Origin: Alphaproteobacteria bacterium
Lineage (GTDB): Bacteria; Pseudomonadota; Alphaproteobacteria; Rhizobiales; Aestuariivirgaceae
Assembly (NCBI GenBank): GCA_020441605.1
Contig: JAGRLX010000055.1
Location: 1-13,128, forward strand
DNA: 13,128 bases
Reading direction: 5' to 3'
In this document: piece after piece, positions 6,860 to 13,128 of the stretch
Position numbering within the stretch: the stretch's first letter is position 1
Layout: every line of letters starts with the position of its first letter
Position numbers and translations under genes: made by a program
The notes under the pieces: model-generated
The model's input: only the letters and a program-made list of their open reading frames with translations
What the model was told of the DNA's origin: nothing
Databases searched by the model: none

Positions 6860-8158
6860 TCACTTGTCCCCGCAGATGGTTTTGAGTTTGTCCGGAATAG
6901 GCCCCCCGTAGGCCCAGTCAAGCAATTCGATCGTGTGCACGATGGGAATGCCGGTGCCGGTGCCGATCTGGGTCATGCAGCCAATGTTGCCGGTGGCGAT
7001 GATCTGAGGTGCGGTCGTCTCGATGTTGGCGATCTTGCGGTCGCGCAGCCGCGTGGCGATCTCCGGCTGGAGAATGTTGTAGGTTCCGGCCGATCCGCAG
7101 CACAGGTGACCCTCTGGAATTTCGGCCACGTCGAAGCCGGCTCCGCGCAGCAGCTTCACAGGCTCGTTCCTGATCTTCTGGCCATGCTGCATCGAACAGG
7201 CCGAATGGTAGGCCACCCGCAGGCGCTTTCCAGCCGGCGGCAGGGCGATCCCCGCAAGGAACTCGGTCACGTCCCTGGCCTTGGCGCTGGTCGCCTTCGC
7301 CTTCTCCGCATAGGCCGGGTCGAGCCGTAGCATGTGGCCGTAGTCCTTGATCGTGGTACCGCAACCCGAGGCGGTGATGATCACGGCCTCGACATCCGCC
7401 CTGATCCATTGATCGATCGACCTGCGGGCCCGGGCCAGCGCATCGGATTCCATTCCCATGTGATGGGTGAGCGACCCGCAGCAGGCCTCCTCGCCCGAGA
7501 CCACCACCTCGTAACCTAACCGCGTGAGCAGCCGGATGGTGGCGCCATTGATGCCGGGGTCAAGCACGCTCTGCACGCAGCCCATGAGCAGGGCCACGCG
7601 CCCGCGCCTCTCGCCTTCGGCCGGATAGACACCGGGAGCGCCGAACCGCTCGGGTGCCGGCATGGTTTTGGGTACGAGGCTGAGCAGGGCTGCAATCCGG
7701 CTGGCACCGAAAGAAGCTGCGACTGGCCGCAGCGGCGCCGCCGCCTTCGCTGCGATCAGCGACAGGCGGAACAAGCTGGGCCGCGGCATGGTGAAAGCCA
7801 GCACCTTGCGCAGCAAGGCTTCGAACAGGGGCCGGCGGTAGGTCTCCTCCACATGGGCGCGGGCCTCGTCGACCAGGTGCATGTAGTTCACGCCCGACGG
7901 GCAGGTGGTCATGCAGGAGAGGCAGGACAGGCAGCGGTCGAGATGCTTCACGGTCTCGGGCGTTGCCGGTCCGCCCTGTTCCAGCATGTTCTTGATCAGG
8001 TAGATGCGTCCGCGCGGGCTGTCCAGTTCGTCGCCCAGCAGTACATAAGTCGGACAGGTCGCGGTGCAGAAACCGCAATGCACGCATTTCCGCAGTATGG
8101 TGTTGGCCTCGGCAATGCGCGGCTCGGCCAATTGCTCCACGGTGAAACTGGTTTGCAT
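6860..8158 (-). CDS. glcF: Glycolate oxidase iron-sulfur subunit GlcF
   Basis: GlcF is the electron-transfer subunit of the membrane-associated glycolate oxidase (dehydrogenase) complex GlcDEF, passing electrons from the flavin subunits towards the respiratory chain. The 432-residue protein begins with two 4Fe-4S motifs: Cys25-Cys28-Cys31-Cys35-Pro (CVHCGFCTATCP) and Cys76-Cys79-Cys82-Cys86-Pro (CLSCLSCMTTCP). Two cysteine-rich CCG domains follow, seen as GCVQSVLDP...EACCGSLTHHMG and YHSACSMQHG...LCCGSAGTYN. The ATG at 8158 shares one base with the TGA of glcE (TGATG), which fixes the start; upstream reading in this frame overlaps glcE and has no homologous character. The family assignment is strong. 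The glycolate substrate follows from the glcD-glcE-glcF-aceB order. Confidence 0.94.
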   Translation of the reverse strand: MQTSFTVEQLAEPRIAEANTILRKCVHCGFCTATCPTYVLLGDELDSPRGRIYLIKNMLEQGGPATPETVKHLDRCLSCLSCMTTCPSGVNYMHLVDEARAHVEETYRRPLFEALLRKVLAFTMPRPSLFRLSLIAAKAAAPLRPVAASFGASRIAALLSLVPKTMPAPERFGAPGVYPAEGERRGRVALLMGCVQSVLDPGINGATIRLLTRLGYEVVVSGEEACCGSLTHHMGMESDALARARRSIDQWIRADVEAVIITASGCGTTIKDYGHMLRLDPAYAEKAKATSAKARDVTEFLAGIALPPAGKRLRVAYHSACSMQHGQKIRNEPVKLLRGAGFDVAEIPEGHLCCGSAGTYNILQPEIATRLRDRKIANIETTAPQIIATGNIGCMTQIGTGTGIPIVHTIELLDWAYGGPIPDKLKTICGDK

Positions 8159-9309
8159 CAGATACCTCGGTACATGCGGCCAGGGTTGAGCAGGTGGCGT
8201 GGATCGAACGACGCCTTCACCCGGGCCGAGAGCGCGGCGAGTGCCGCCGCCTGCGGCTGAAACACCTCCACATGGCTGCGCACGGCGGCCGATGCCCGGA
8301 TGAGCGTTGCGTGGCCGCGTGGACAGGCGGCGCGGATCACGGTGGCCGAGGCATCGTCGGACGGTGGAACGTCGAGCCAAACCAGTCCGCCGGCCCAATC
8401 GAAATAATAGCGGAGATCAATCTTGGACCGGAGAGTGGCAACGATGCCCGGCGCCTCCGATGGCGTGACCGAAAGCCGCCACACCTGGCGTTCGGTGCCG
8501 TCGGCCAGCGGCAGGCCGTCACGAATGGATTGCCATTTCGCGGCGGAGCTCTGGGCGGCCAGAACCTGGACGGGCCGTCCGAGGCGCCTGGCCAGCGTGT
8601 CCCGGCGGTCGGCCACGGAAACTGCTATGCCTTCCAGCCGCAGATAGGTCGCCTCGCCGGGGATATGAGCCGCGCCGGACACTTCGCAGGACGATTGCAT
8701 GGCGAGACTCATGGCCGCCACCGCAGTCCTGTCGTCCAGACCGGTCAGAACCAGGGTCTCTTCGGTCTCGGGCTTGGGCAGCACCTTGAGCGTGATCGAG
8801 GTCATCGCCGCCAGCGTGCCATGGGAGCCGGTCATCAGTTTTGGCAGGTCATAGCCGGTCACATTCTTCACCACCCGGGCTCCGGCTTTGAAGATCGCAC
8901 CCTGTCCCGAGACCCCGCGCACCCCTAGCACATGGTCGCGTGCGGCACCCGCCTTGATCCGTCGTGGCCCGGCGAGATTGCAGGCCACCATGCCGCCGAT
9001 GGTGCCGGCATTCGCACTGCCCAGCAGGGCCGAAAGATCCGGTGGCTCGAAGGCGAATTGCTGTCCGCGGCCGTCGATCAGGGCTTCGATCTCGGTCCGT
9101 GTCGCCCCTGCTCCGGCCTCGAGGATCAATTCCTCGGGTTCATAGGCGTGCACCGCCGTGAAGCCGGAGAGGTCAAGCGTCCTGGCCGCCTGCACTGGCC
9201 GCCCCAGACCCCGCTTGGTTGCCGTTCCGGTGACTTCGAAGGGCGCATCGCTCGCGTCGATGATCTCGGCCAGTTCCGCCTCGGAGGATGGTTTCAGGCT
9301 ATCGGACAT
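8158..9309 (-). CDS. glcE: Glycolate oxidase FAD-binding subunit GlcE
   Basis: GlcE is the smaller of the two flavoprotein subunits of glycolate oxidase. The 383-residue protein carries an FAD-binding PCMH-type domain at its N-terminus, with EVTGTATKRGLG near residue 25 and then LSALLGSANAGTIGGMVACN, the loop expected to bind the FAD diphosphate. The C-terminus ends in FDPRHLLNPGRMY, the usual closing motif of the family. The length is close to that of E. coli GlcE (about 350). The ATG at 9309 overlaps the TGA of glcD by one base (TGATG), and its own stop overlaps glcF in the same way, so the three subunits are translationally coupled and probably made in fixed proportions. Confidence 0.94.
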   Translation of the reverse strand: MSDSLKPSSEAELAEIIDASDAPFEVTGTATKRGLGRPVQAARTLDLSGFTAVHAYEPEELILEAGAGATRTEIEALIDGRGQQFAFEPPDLSALLGSANAGTIGGMVACNLAGPRRIKAGAARDHVLGVRGVSGQGAIFKAGARVVKNVTGYDLPKLMTGSHGTLAAMTSITLKVLPKPETEETLVLTGLDDRTAVAAMSLAMQSSCEVSGAAHIPGEATYLRLEGIAVSVADRRDTLARRLGRPVQVLAAQSSAAKWQSIRDGLPLADGTERQVWRLSVTPSEAPGIVATLRSKIDLRYYFDWAGGLVWLDVPPSDDASATVIRAACPRGHATLIRASAAVRSHVEVFQPQAAALAALSARVKASFDPRHLLNPGRMYRGI

Positions 9310-10799
9310 CAGAACCTCGGGATATCGGGGAAGGCCAGCTCGCCGCCGCGCACCACCATGCGTCCCAGCTCGGCACAGCGATGCAACGTCGGGAACACCT
9401 TTCCGGGATTGAGCAGCCCCTTGGCGTCGAATGCGCATTTCACCATCTGCTGCTGGTTGAGGTCGGTTTCGGAGAACATCTCCGGCATGAGATCGCGTTT
9501 CTCGATCCCGACGCCGTGTTCGCCGGTCAGTACGCCACCCACCTTGACGCATAGTCTCAGGATATCGGCGCCGAATTTCTCGGCCCGGTCGAGTTCGTCG
9601 GGGTCGTTGGCGTCGAACAGGATCAGGGGATGGAGATTGCCGTCCCCGGCATGGAACACATTCGCCACCCGGAGGCCATGCTTGCGCGAGAGCTCGGCCA
9701 TGCCTGTCAGGACTTCGGGCAGCCGCTTGCGCGGGATGGTGCCATCCATGCAGAGATAATCGGGCGAGATCCGCCCCACCGCAGGAAAGGCTGCCTTGCG
9801 CCCGGCCCAGAACAGCAGCCGCTCGTCCTCCGAATTGGAAATACGCAGGGCGGCCGAATGGTTGCGGCGGGCGATTTCCGAAACCCTGGTGATCAGGTGG
9901 TCCACTTCAACCCGGGGCCCGTCCAGCTCGACGATCAGCAGGGCTTCCACGTCGAGCGGATAGTCGGCATGGACGAATTCCTCGGCCGCATGGATGGCCG
10001 GACGGTCCATCATCTCCATGCCGCCGGGAATGATCCCGGCCGAGATGATGTCGGCCACACATTGGCCGGCGTCGATGCTGGTCGGAAAACCGACCAGGAC
10101 GGCCCGGGCCGTTTCGGGTTTCTGCAGGATACGCACGGTCACCTCGGTCACCACGCCGAGCAAGCCCTCCGAGCCGGTCATCAGGCCAAGGAGGTCGTAT
10201 CCTTCGCTGTCGAGGTGCTTGCCGCCGAGCCGGATGACCTCGCCGGTCACCAGCACCACTTCTATCCCCAGCACATTGTTGGCCGTGAGCCCATACTTCA
10301 AGCAGTGCACCCCGCCCGAATTTTCCGCCACATTGCCGCCGATCGAACAGGCGATCTGCGAGGAAGGGTCCGGGGCGTAGTAGAACCCCTTGTGTTCCAC
10401 AGCCTTGGTGATGGCGAGGTTGGTCACGCCGGGCTGGACCACGGCGCAGCGGTTATCATAGTCGATCTCGAGGACCCGGTTGAACTTGCCCATGCCGAGC
10501 AGGATGCCGTCTGCCAGCGGCAGCGCGCCGCCTGACAGGGAAGTCCCGGCGCCCCTTGGCACGACCTTGATATCGTTGTCGAAAGCGTAGCGGAGGACGG
10601 CCGAGACCTGGGCGACCGTCTCGGGAAGCACAACCGCGAGCGGCATCTGCCGATAGGCGGTGAGTCCGTCGGTCTCATAGGCCCGCATCTCCGCCGGAAG
10701 GCCGATCACCCCCTCGCCGGGAACGATGCGGCGCAGGTCGGCCAGGATGTCGTCGCGGCGGGCGAGCACCCGCTGATCTGGTTCTGGCATGGTGAGCAT
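9309..10799 (-). CDS. glcD: Glycolate oxidase flavoprotein subunit GlcD
   Basis: GlcD is the catalytic FAD subunit that oxidises glycolate to glyoxylate. The 496-residue length matches E. coli GlcD (499). The FAD-binding PCMH domain shows PRGAGTSLSGG at residues 81-91, followed by the second FAD loop (SSQIACSIGGNVAENSGG). The C-terminal FAD-oxidase domain has the metal/substrate histidine motif HAGDGNLHP, then GEHGVG and the closing FDAKGLLNPGK. The protein family also includes D-lactate and D-2-hydroxyglutarate dehydrogenases, but the neighbouring glcE, glcF and malate synthase genes point to glycolate. The ATG at 10799 has CAGG about ten bases upstream; a second ATG three codons later lacks an upstream Shine-Dalgarno sequence. 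This is the first gene of the minus-strand operon. Confidence 0.94.
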   Translation of the reverse strand: MLTMPEPDQRVLARRDDILADLRRIVPGEGVIGLPAEMRAYETDGLTAYRQMPLAVVLPETVAQVSAVLRYAFDNDIKVVPRGAGTSLSGGALPLADGILLGMGKFNRVLEIDYDNRCAVVQPGVTNLAITKAVEHKGFYYAPDPSSQIACSIGGNVAENSGGVHCLKYGLTANNVLGIEVVLVTGEVIRLGGKHLDSEGYDLLGLMTGSEGLLGVVTEVTVRILQKPETARAVLVGFPTSIDAGQCVADIISAGIIPGGMEMMDRPAIHAAEEFVHADYPLDVEALLIVELDGPRVEVDHLITRVSEIARRNHSAALRISNSEDERLLFWAGRKAAFPAVGRISPDYLCMDGTIPRKRLPEVLTGMAELSRKHGLRVANVFHAGDGNLHPLILFDANDPDELDRAEKFGADILRLCVKVGGVLTGEHGVGIEKRDLMPEMFSETDLNQQQMVKCAFDAKGLLNPGKVFPTLHRCAELGRMVVRGGELAFPDIPRF

Positions 10800-10894
10800 G
10801 TTGTCGCAGCCTGTCCGGGTTCAATTTTTCATCGTAGTCTTTTAATAGAAATGAAGTGCGATCAAAGTCTATTTCAACCAAAGATCCGGAGAAG
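10800..10894. promoter_or_regulatory. Divergent control region between glcD and the cytochrome c gene
   Basis: These 95 bases separate two divergent operons and must hold both promoters unless these lie inside genes. The stretch 10820-10880 is clearly AT-richer than its surroundings. For the plus strand TTTAAT at 10841-10846 could be a -10 element, though no good -35 is seen 16-17 bases upstream. For the minus strand TATTAA (complement of 10842-10847) is a possible -10, again with a poor -35. AGTCT occurs twice in direct orientation exactly 30 bases apart (10836-10840 and 10866-10870). I find no convincing palindromic operator of the GntR/LldR type. No regulator gene is in the window. Confidence 0.45.
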
Positions 10895-11275
10895 ATGATG
10901 AAAACAGCAATTTCGCTCGCCGCCGTGCTCTTGGCCGCCACTGCCGGGGCCGCTCTGGCCGATGGCGATGCCGCCAAGGGCGAGAAGGTCTTCAACAAGT
11001 GCAAGGCCTGCCATGTGGCCGATTCCGAGACCAACCGCGTTGGTCCCCATCTCAAGGGCATTATCGGCCGTCCGGTCGCCTCTGTCGCCGACTACAAATA
11101 CTCCGACAGCATGAAGGAATTCGCAACCACCCATCCGACCTGGGACGACGCCACCTTCCTCGAATACATCACAGATCCCAAGAAGGACGTTCCCAAGACC
11201 AAGATGTCGTTTCCCGGCCTGAAGAAGGAAGACGACCGCAACGATCTCCTCGCCTATCTCAAGACCAAGATGTAG
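10895..11275 (+). CDS. Periplasmic class I monohaem cytochrome c (cytochrome c2-like)
   Basis: This 126-residue precursor begins with a signal peptide: Lys3, a hydrophobic core of Ala and Leu, and a likely cleavage after ALA (residue 22). The mature protein of about 104 residues has one haem-binding motif, CKACH (Cys36, Cys39, axial His40). A methionine in PKTKMSFPG (Met104) is placed to be the sixth ligand, as in soluble c2-type electron carriers. ATG codons at 10895 and 10898 both follow GGAG (10888-10891); the second has the better spacing, and the choice changes the protein by one residue. The gene diverges from glcD and is followed 70 bases later by lldE, with no clear terminator between them. 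It could carry electrons from the lactate or glycolate complexes to a terminal oxidase. The cytochrome call is strong and the partner is inference. Confidence 0.92.
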   Translation: MMKTAISLAAVLLAATAGAALADGDAAKGEKVFNKCKACHVADSETNRVGPHLKGIIGRPVASVADYKYSDSMKEFATTHPTWDDATFLEYITDPKKDVPKTKMSFPGLKKEDDRNDLLAYLKTKM

Positions 11276-11345
11276 GGCGCGAAACGTCTTGCCCGATGGC
11301 GTGGGGGCTGGCAAAACGCTGGCTCCTGCGACAGTCTGAGGTTTC

Positions 11346-12110
11346 ATGTCTGCTTCCAATCCGCGCGTCGGCCTGTTTGTCACCTGTCTTGTCGACATGA
11401 TGCGGCCGTCCATTGGCTTCGCCGCCGTCAAGCTGCTCGAGGATGCGGGCTGTACGGTCGAGGTGCCCGAGGCCCAGACCTGCTGCGGCCAGCCAGCCTA
11501 CAACTCCGGCGACAAGTCCGACGCAGTGGCCCTCGCCCAGAATGTGATCTCCACCTTCAAGGGTTTCGATCATGTCGTGGTGCCGTCGGGTTCCTGCGGC
11601 GGCATGATCATCAAGCATTATCCGGAGCTTTTCGAGGAGGACACCGCCGACCATGCGGCGGCCATGGAACTCGCCTCGCGCACCCACGAACTGGTGTCTT
11701 TCCTCACCCGTGTCCTCAAGGTGGAAAGGGTCGAGGCGCAGTTCCCAGCCCTCGCCACCTATCACGATTCTTGCTCGGGGCTGCGCGAACTCGGGATCAA
11801 GAGTGAGCCGCGGCAGTTGCTGGCCTCGGTCGAGGGGGTCACGCTGCGCGAAATGACCGATTCCGAAGTCTGCTGTGGCTTCGGCGGCACCTTCTGTGTG
11901 AAATATCCCGGAATCTCCGACAAGATGCTGGAGAAGAAGCTGAAGCACATCGCCGCCACCGGGGCCGACACCTTGATCGCCGGCGACTTCGGCTGTCTGA
12001 TGAACATGGCCGGTAAGCTGAAGCGCGCGGGAAGCCCCATCAGGGTGCGCCACATCGCCGAGGTCCTCGCTGGCGACAACGTCACGCCCCCGATTGCGGA
12101 GGCCGAGTGA
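11346..12110 (+). CDS. lldE: L-lactate oxidation complex subunit LldE (LutA/YkgE), CCG-domain protein
   Basis: LldE (LutA) is one of three proteins that together oxidise L-lactate to pyruvate in many bacteria. The 254-residue protein consists of two cysteine-rich CCG domains. The first shows Cys14, Cys46-Cys47-Gly (TCCGQP) and Cys84 (SGSCGGM); the second shows Cys143 (HDSCSGL), Cys176-Cys177-Gly (VCCGFGG) and a further Cys in GDFGCLMN. Such domains bind unusual iron-sulfur clusters and are related to those in GlcF and heterodisulfide reductase HdrB. The length is close to that of E. coli YkgE (about 240). The ATG at 11346 has GAGG at 11338-11341 upstream. Its TGA overlaps the ATG of the next gene by one base. 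It probably forms an operon with lldF and, possibly, with the preceding cytochrome c gene. Confidence 0.92.
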   Translation: MSASNPRVGLFVTCLVDMMRPSIGFAAVKLLEDAGCTVEVPEAQTCCGQPAYNSGDKSDAVALAQNVISTFKGFDHVVVPSGSCGGMIIKHYPELFEEDTADHAAAMELASRTHELVSFLTRVLKVERVEAQFPALATYHDSCSGLRELGIKSEPRQLLASVEGVTLREMTDSEVCCGFGGTFCVKYPGISDKMLEKKLKHIAATGADTLIAGDFGCLMNMAGKLKRAGSPIRVRHIAEVLAGDNVTPPIAEAE

Positions 12111-13128
12111 TGGAAGCCTATTCGCAGACCTTTCCTTCGAATGTGAAGAAGGCCCTTGCCGACCGGCAGCTTCAGTATTCGATGACCGAGACGGGGCCGC
12201 GCTTCATCGCCAAGCGCAGCCAGGCCCGCGAGGCGCTGCCGGAATTCGATGCGCTGCGCGATCAGGCCCGTGACATCAAGGACCATGTTCTGGCCCATCT
12301 CGACATCTATCTCGAGCGCTATGAGGACAAGGTGAAGACCGCCGGTGGCCATGTCCATTGGGCCGCTACCGCCGAAGACGCCCGCGCCGCCATCCTTGCG
12401 ATCTGCGCCCGGGTGAATGCGAAGATCGTCACCAAGGGCAAGTCGATGATCTCGGAAGAGATCGACCTCAACACCTATCTCGAGAAGGCGGGCCATACGC
12501 CGGTCGAGACCGATCTCGGCGAATATCTCATCCAGCTGCGCGGCGAGCGCCCAAGCCATATCATCGCCCCTGCCGTGCATCTGACCCGCGACCAGGTCGA
12601 GGCCGACTTCCGCAAGGCCCACACCCATCTTGATCCCAACCGGGATCTCTCGGAGATCCCCACCATGGTGGAGGAGGCGCGCAACGTCTTGCGCCAGAAG
12701 TATCTGGCCGCCGATGTCGGCGTCACCGGGGCCAATTTCCTGATCGCCGAGACGGGGAGCTCGATCATCGTCACCAACGAAGGCAATGGCGATCTCACCC
12801 AGATCCTGCCCAGGGTTCATATCGTCATCGCCTCGATCGAGAAGATCGTGCCAACGCTGGAAGATGCCTCCACTATCCTGCGGGTGCTGGCGCGCTCGGC
12901 CACTGGTCAGGATTTCTCGAACTATACCACTCTCTCCACCGGACCCCGCCGCCCCGAGGATCCCGATGGTCCCGAGGAATATCATGTCGTCATTCTCGAC
13001 AACGGCCGGTCGAATGTTCTGGGTACGGAGTTTCAGGACATGCTCCGCTGCATTCGCTGCGGCGCCTGTCTCAATCACTGCCCGGTCTACCAGGCCGTGG
13101 GCGGCCATGCCTATGGCTGGGTCTATCC
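12110..13128 (+). CDS. lldF: L-lactate oxidation complex subunit LldF (LutB), 3' end outside window
   Basis: About 339 codons are present and the frame is still open at the window edge; the full protein is usually about 470-480 residues. Residues roughly 70-300 form the LUD (lactate utilisation) domain, with segments such as TKGKSMISEEIDLN and GVTGANFLIAETGS that are characteristic of LutB/YkgF. A 4Fe-4S motif follows with Cys314, Cys317, Cys320 and Cys324-Pro (CIRCGACLNHCPVY); the second cluster motif expected in the family would lie beyond the window. The ATG at 12110 shares one base with the lldE stop (TGATG). LldF is thought to transfer electrons in the lactate-oxidising complex with LldE and LldG; lldG would be expected next. 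Confidence 0.92.
   Translation, partial: MEAYSQTFPSNVKKALADRQLQYSMTETGPRFIAKRSQAREALPEFDALRDQARDIKDHVLAHLDIYLERYEDKVKTAGGHVHWAATAEDARAAILAICARVNAKIVTKGKSMISEEIDLNTYLEKAGHTPVETDLGEYLIQLRGERPSHIIAPAVHLTRDQVEADFRKAHTHLDPNRDLSEIPTMVEEARNVLRQKYLAADVGVTGANFLIAETGSSIIVTNEGNGDLTQILPRVHIVIASIEKIVPTLEDASTILRVLARSATGQDFSNYTTLSTGPRRPEDPDGPEEYHVVILDNGRSNVLGTEFQDMLRCIRCGACLNHCPVYQAVGGHAYGWVY

Noticed and set aside
8159..8398. N-terminal extension of GlcF
   Set aside because: The added residues overlap glcE in another frame, and the ATG at 8158 in the TGATG overlap is consistent with the other junctions of the operon.
9630..10535. Plus-strand open frame of 301 codons opposite glcD
   Set aside because: It is the mirror of conserved GlcD codons in a GC-rich genome, with no plausible start or domain.
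11276..11345. Possible terminator between the cytochrome c gene and lldE
   Set aside because: GCTGGC occurs twice, but as a direct repeat, so it cannot form a hairpin, and there is no T tract.
11762..13108. Minus-strand open frame of 448 codons opposite lldE and lldF
   Set aside because: It crosses the boundary of two real coupled genes and its translation is an Asp/Gly/Leu-rich antisense pattern, although it is long.
1..13128. CRISPR array, tRNA or rRNA gene, or defence system
   Set aside because: No regularly spaced repeats, cloverleaf-like or rRNA sequence were seen, and every long gene is assigned to metabolism or is a small membrane protein.

Overview
The window looks like a chromosomal segment from a GC-rich alphaproteobacterium, possibly Rhizobiales-like. 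The reasons are the GC-rich coding sequence, the glcD-glcE-glcF order with one-base TGATG overlaps, a periplasmic class I cytochrome c, and an lldE-lldF pair. The genus cannot be read from the sequence. The window has two parts of different character, separated by an insertion-sequence scar near 4.4-4.7 kb.

Left part (1-4400, all + strand). This holds the last codons of an enoyl-CoA hydratase-type gene, then a three-gene set: a trimethylamine dehydrogenase-family flavo-iron-sulfur oxidoreductase (270-2369), an aldo/keto reductase that overlaps it by four bases (2366-3220), and a beta-lactamase-fold serine hydrolase 19 bases further on (3240-4400). The first protein keeps the cysteine that covalently binds FMN, the 4Fe-4S cysteines and the Tyr/His catalytic pair of trimethylamine dehydrogenase. 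The three aromatic cage positions that bind trimethylammonium are altered, so its substrate is probably something else. The set reads as a small catabolic operon of unknown substrate. By eye the block is less GC-rich than the right part.

Junction (4401-4681). Two small inverted repeats follow the hydrolase. Next comes the first 18 codons of an IS481-like transposase behind a strong Shine-Dalgarno sequence, broken by a stop, with possible internal transposase sequence just beyond. This is a decayed mobile element at the boundary of the two parts.

Right part (4682-13128). On the minus strand, reading from 10.8 kb down to 4.7 kb, is glcD-glcE-glcF-aceB plus a small membrane protein gene. GlcDEF oxidises glycolate to glyoxylate and malate synthase condenses glyoxylate with acetyl-CoA to malate, so one operon carries the whole route from glycolate to malate. 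Diverging from glcD across 95 bases, on the plus strand, are a secreted monohaem cytochrome c, lldE and lldF (lldF runs off the window; lldG would be expected next). These encode an LldEFG/LutABC-type L-lactate oxidation complex. The layout puts two iron-sulfur 2-hydroxyacid oxidising systems back to back, with a cytochrome c gene between them that could receive their electrons.
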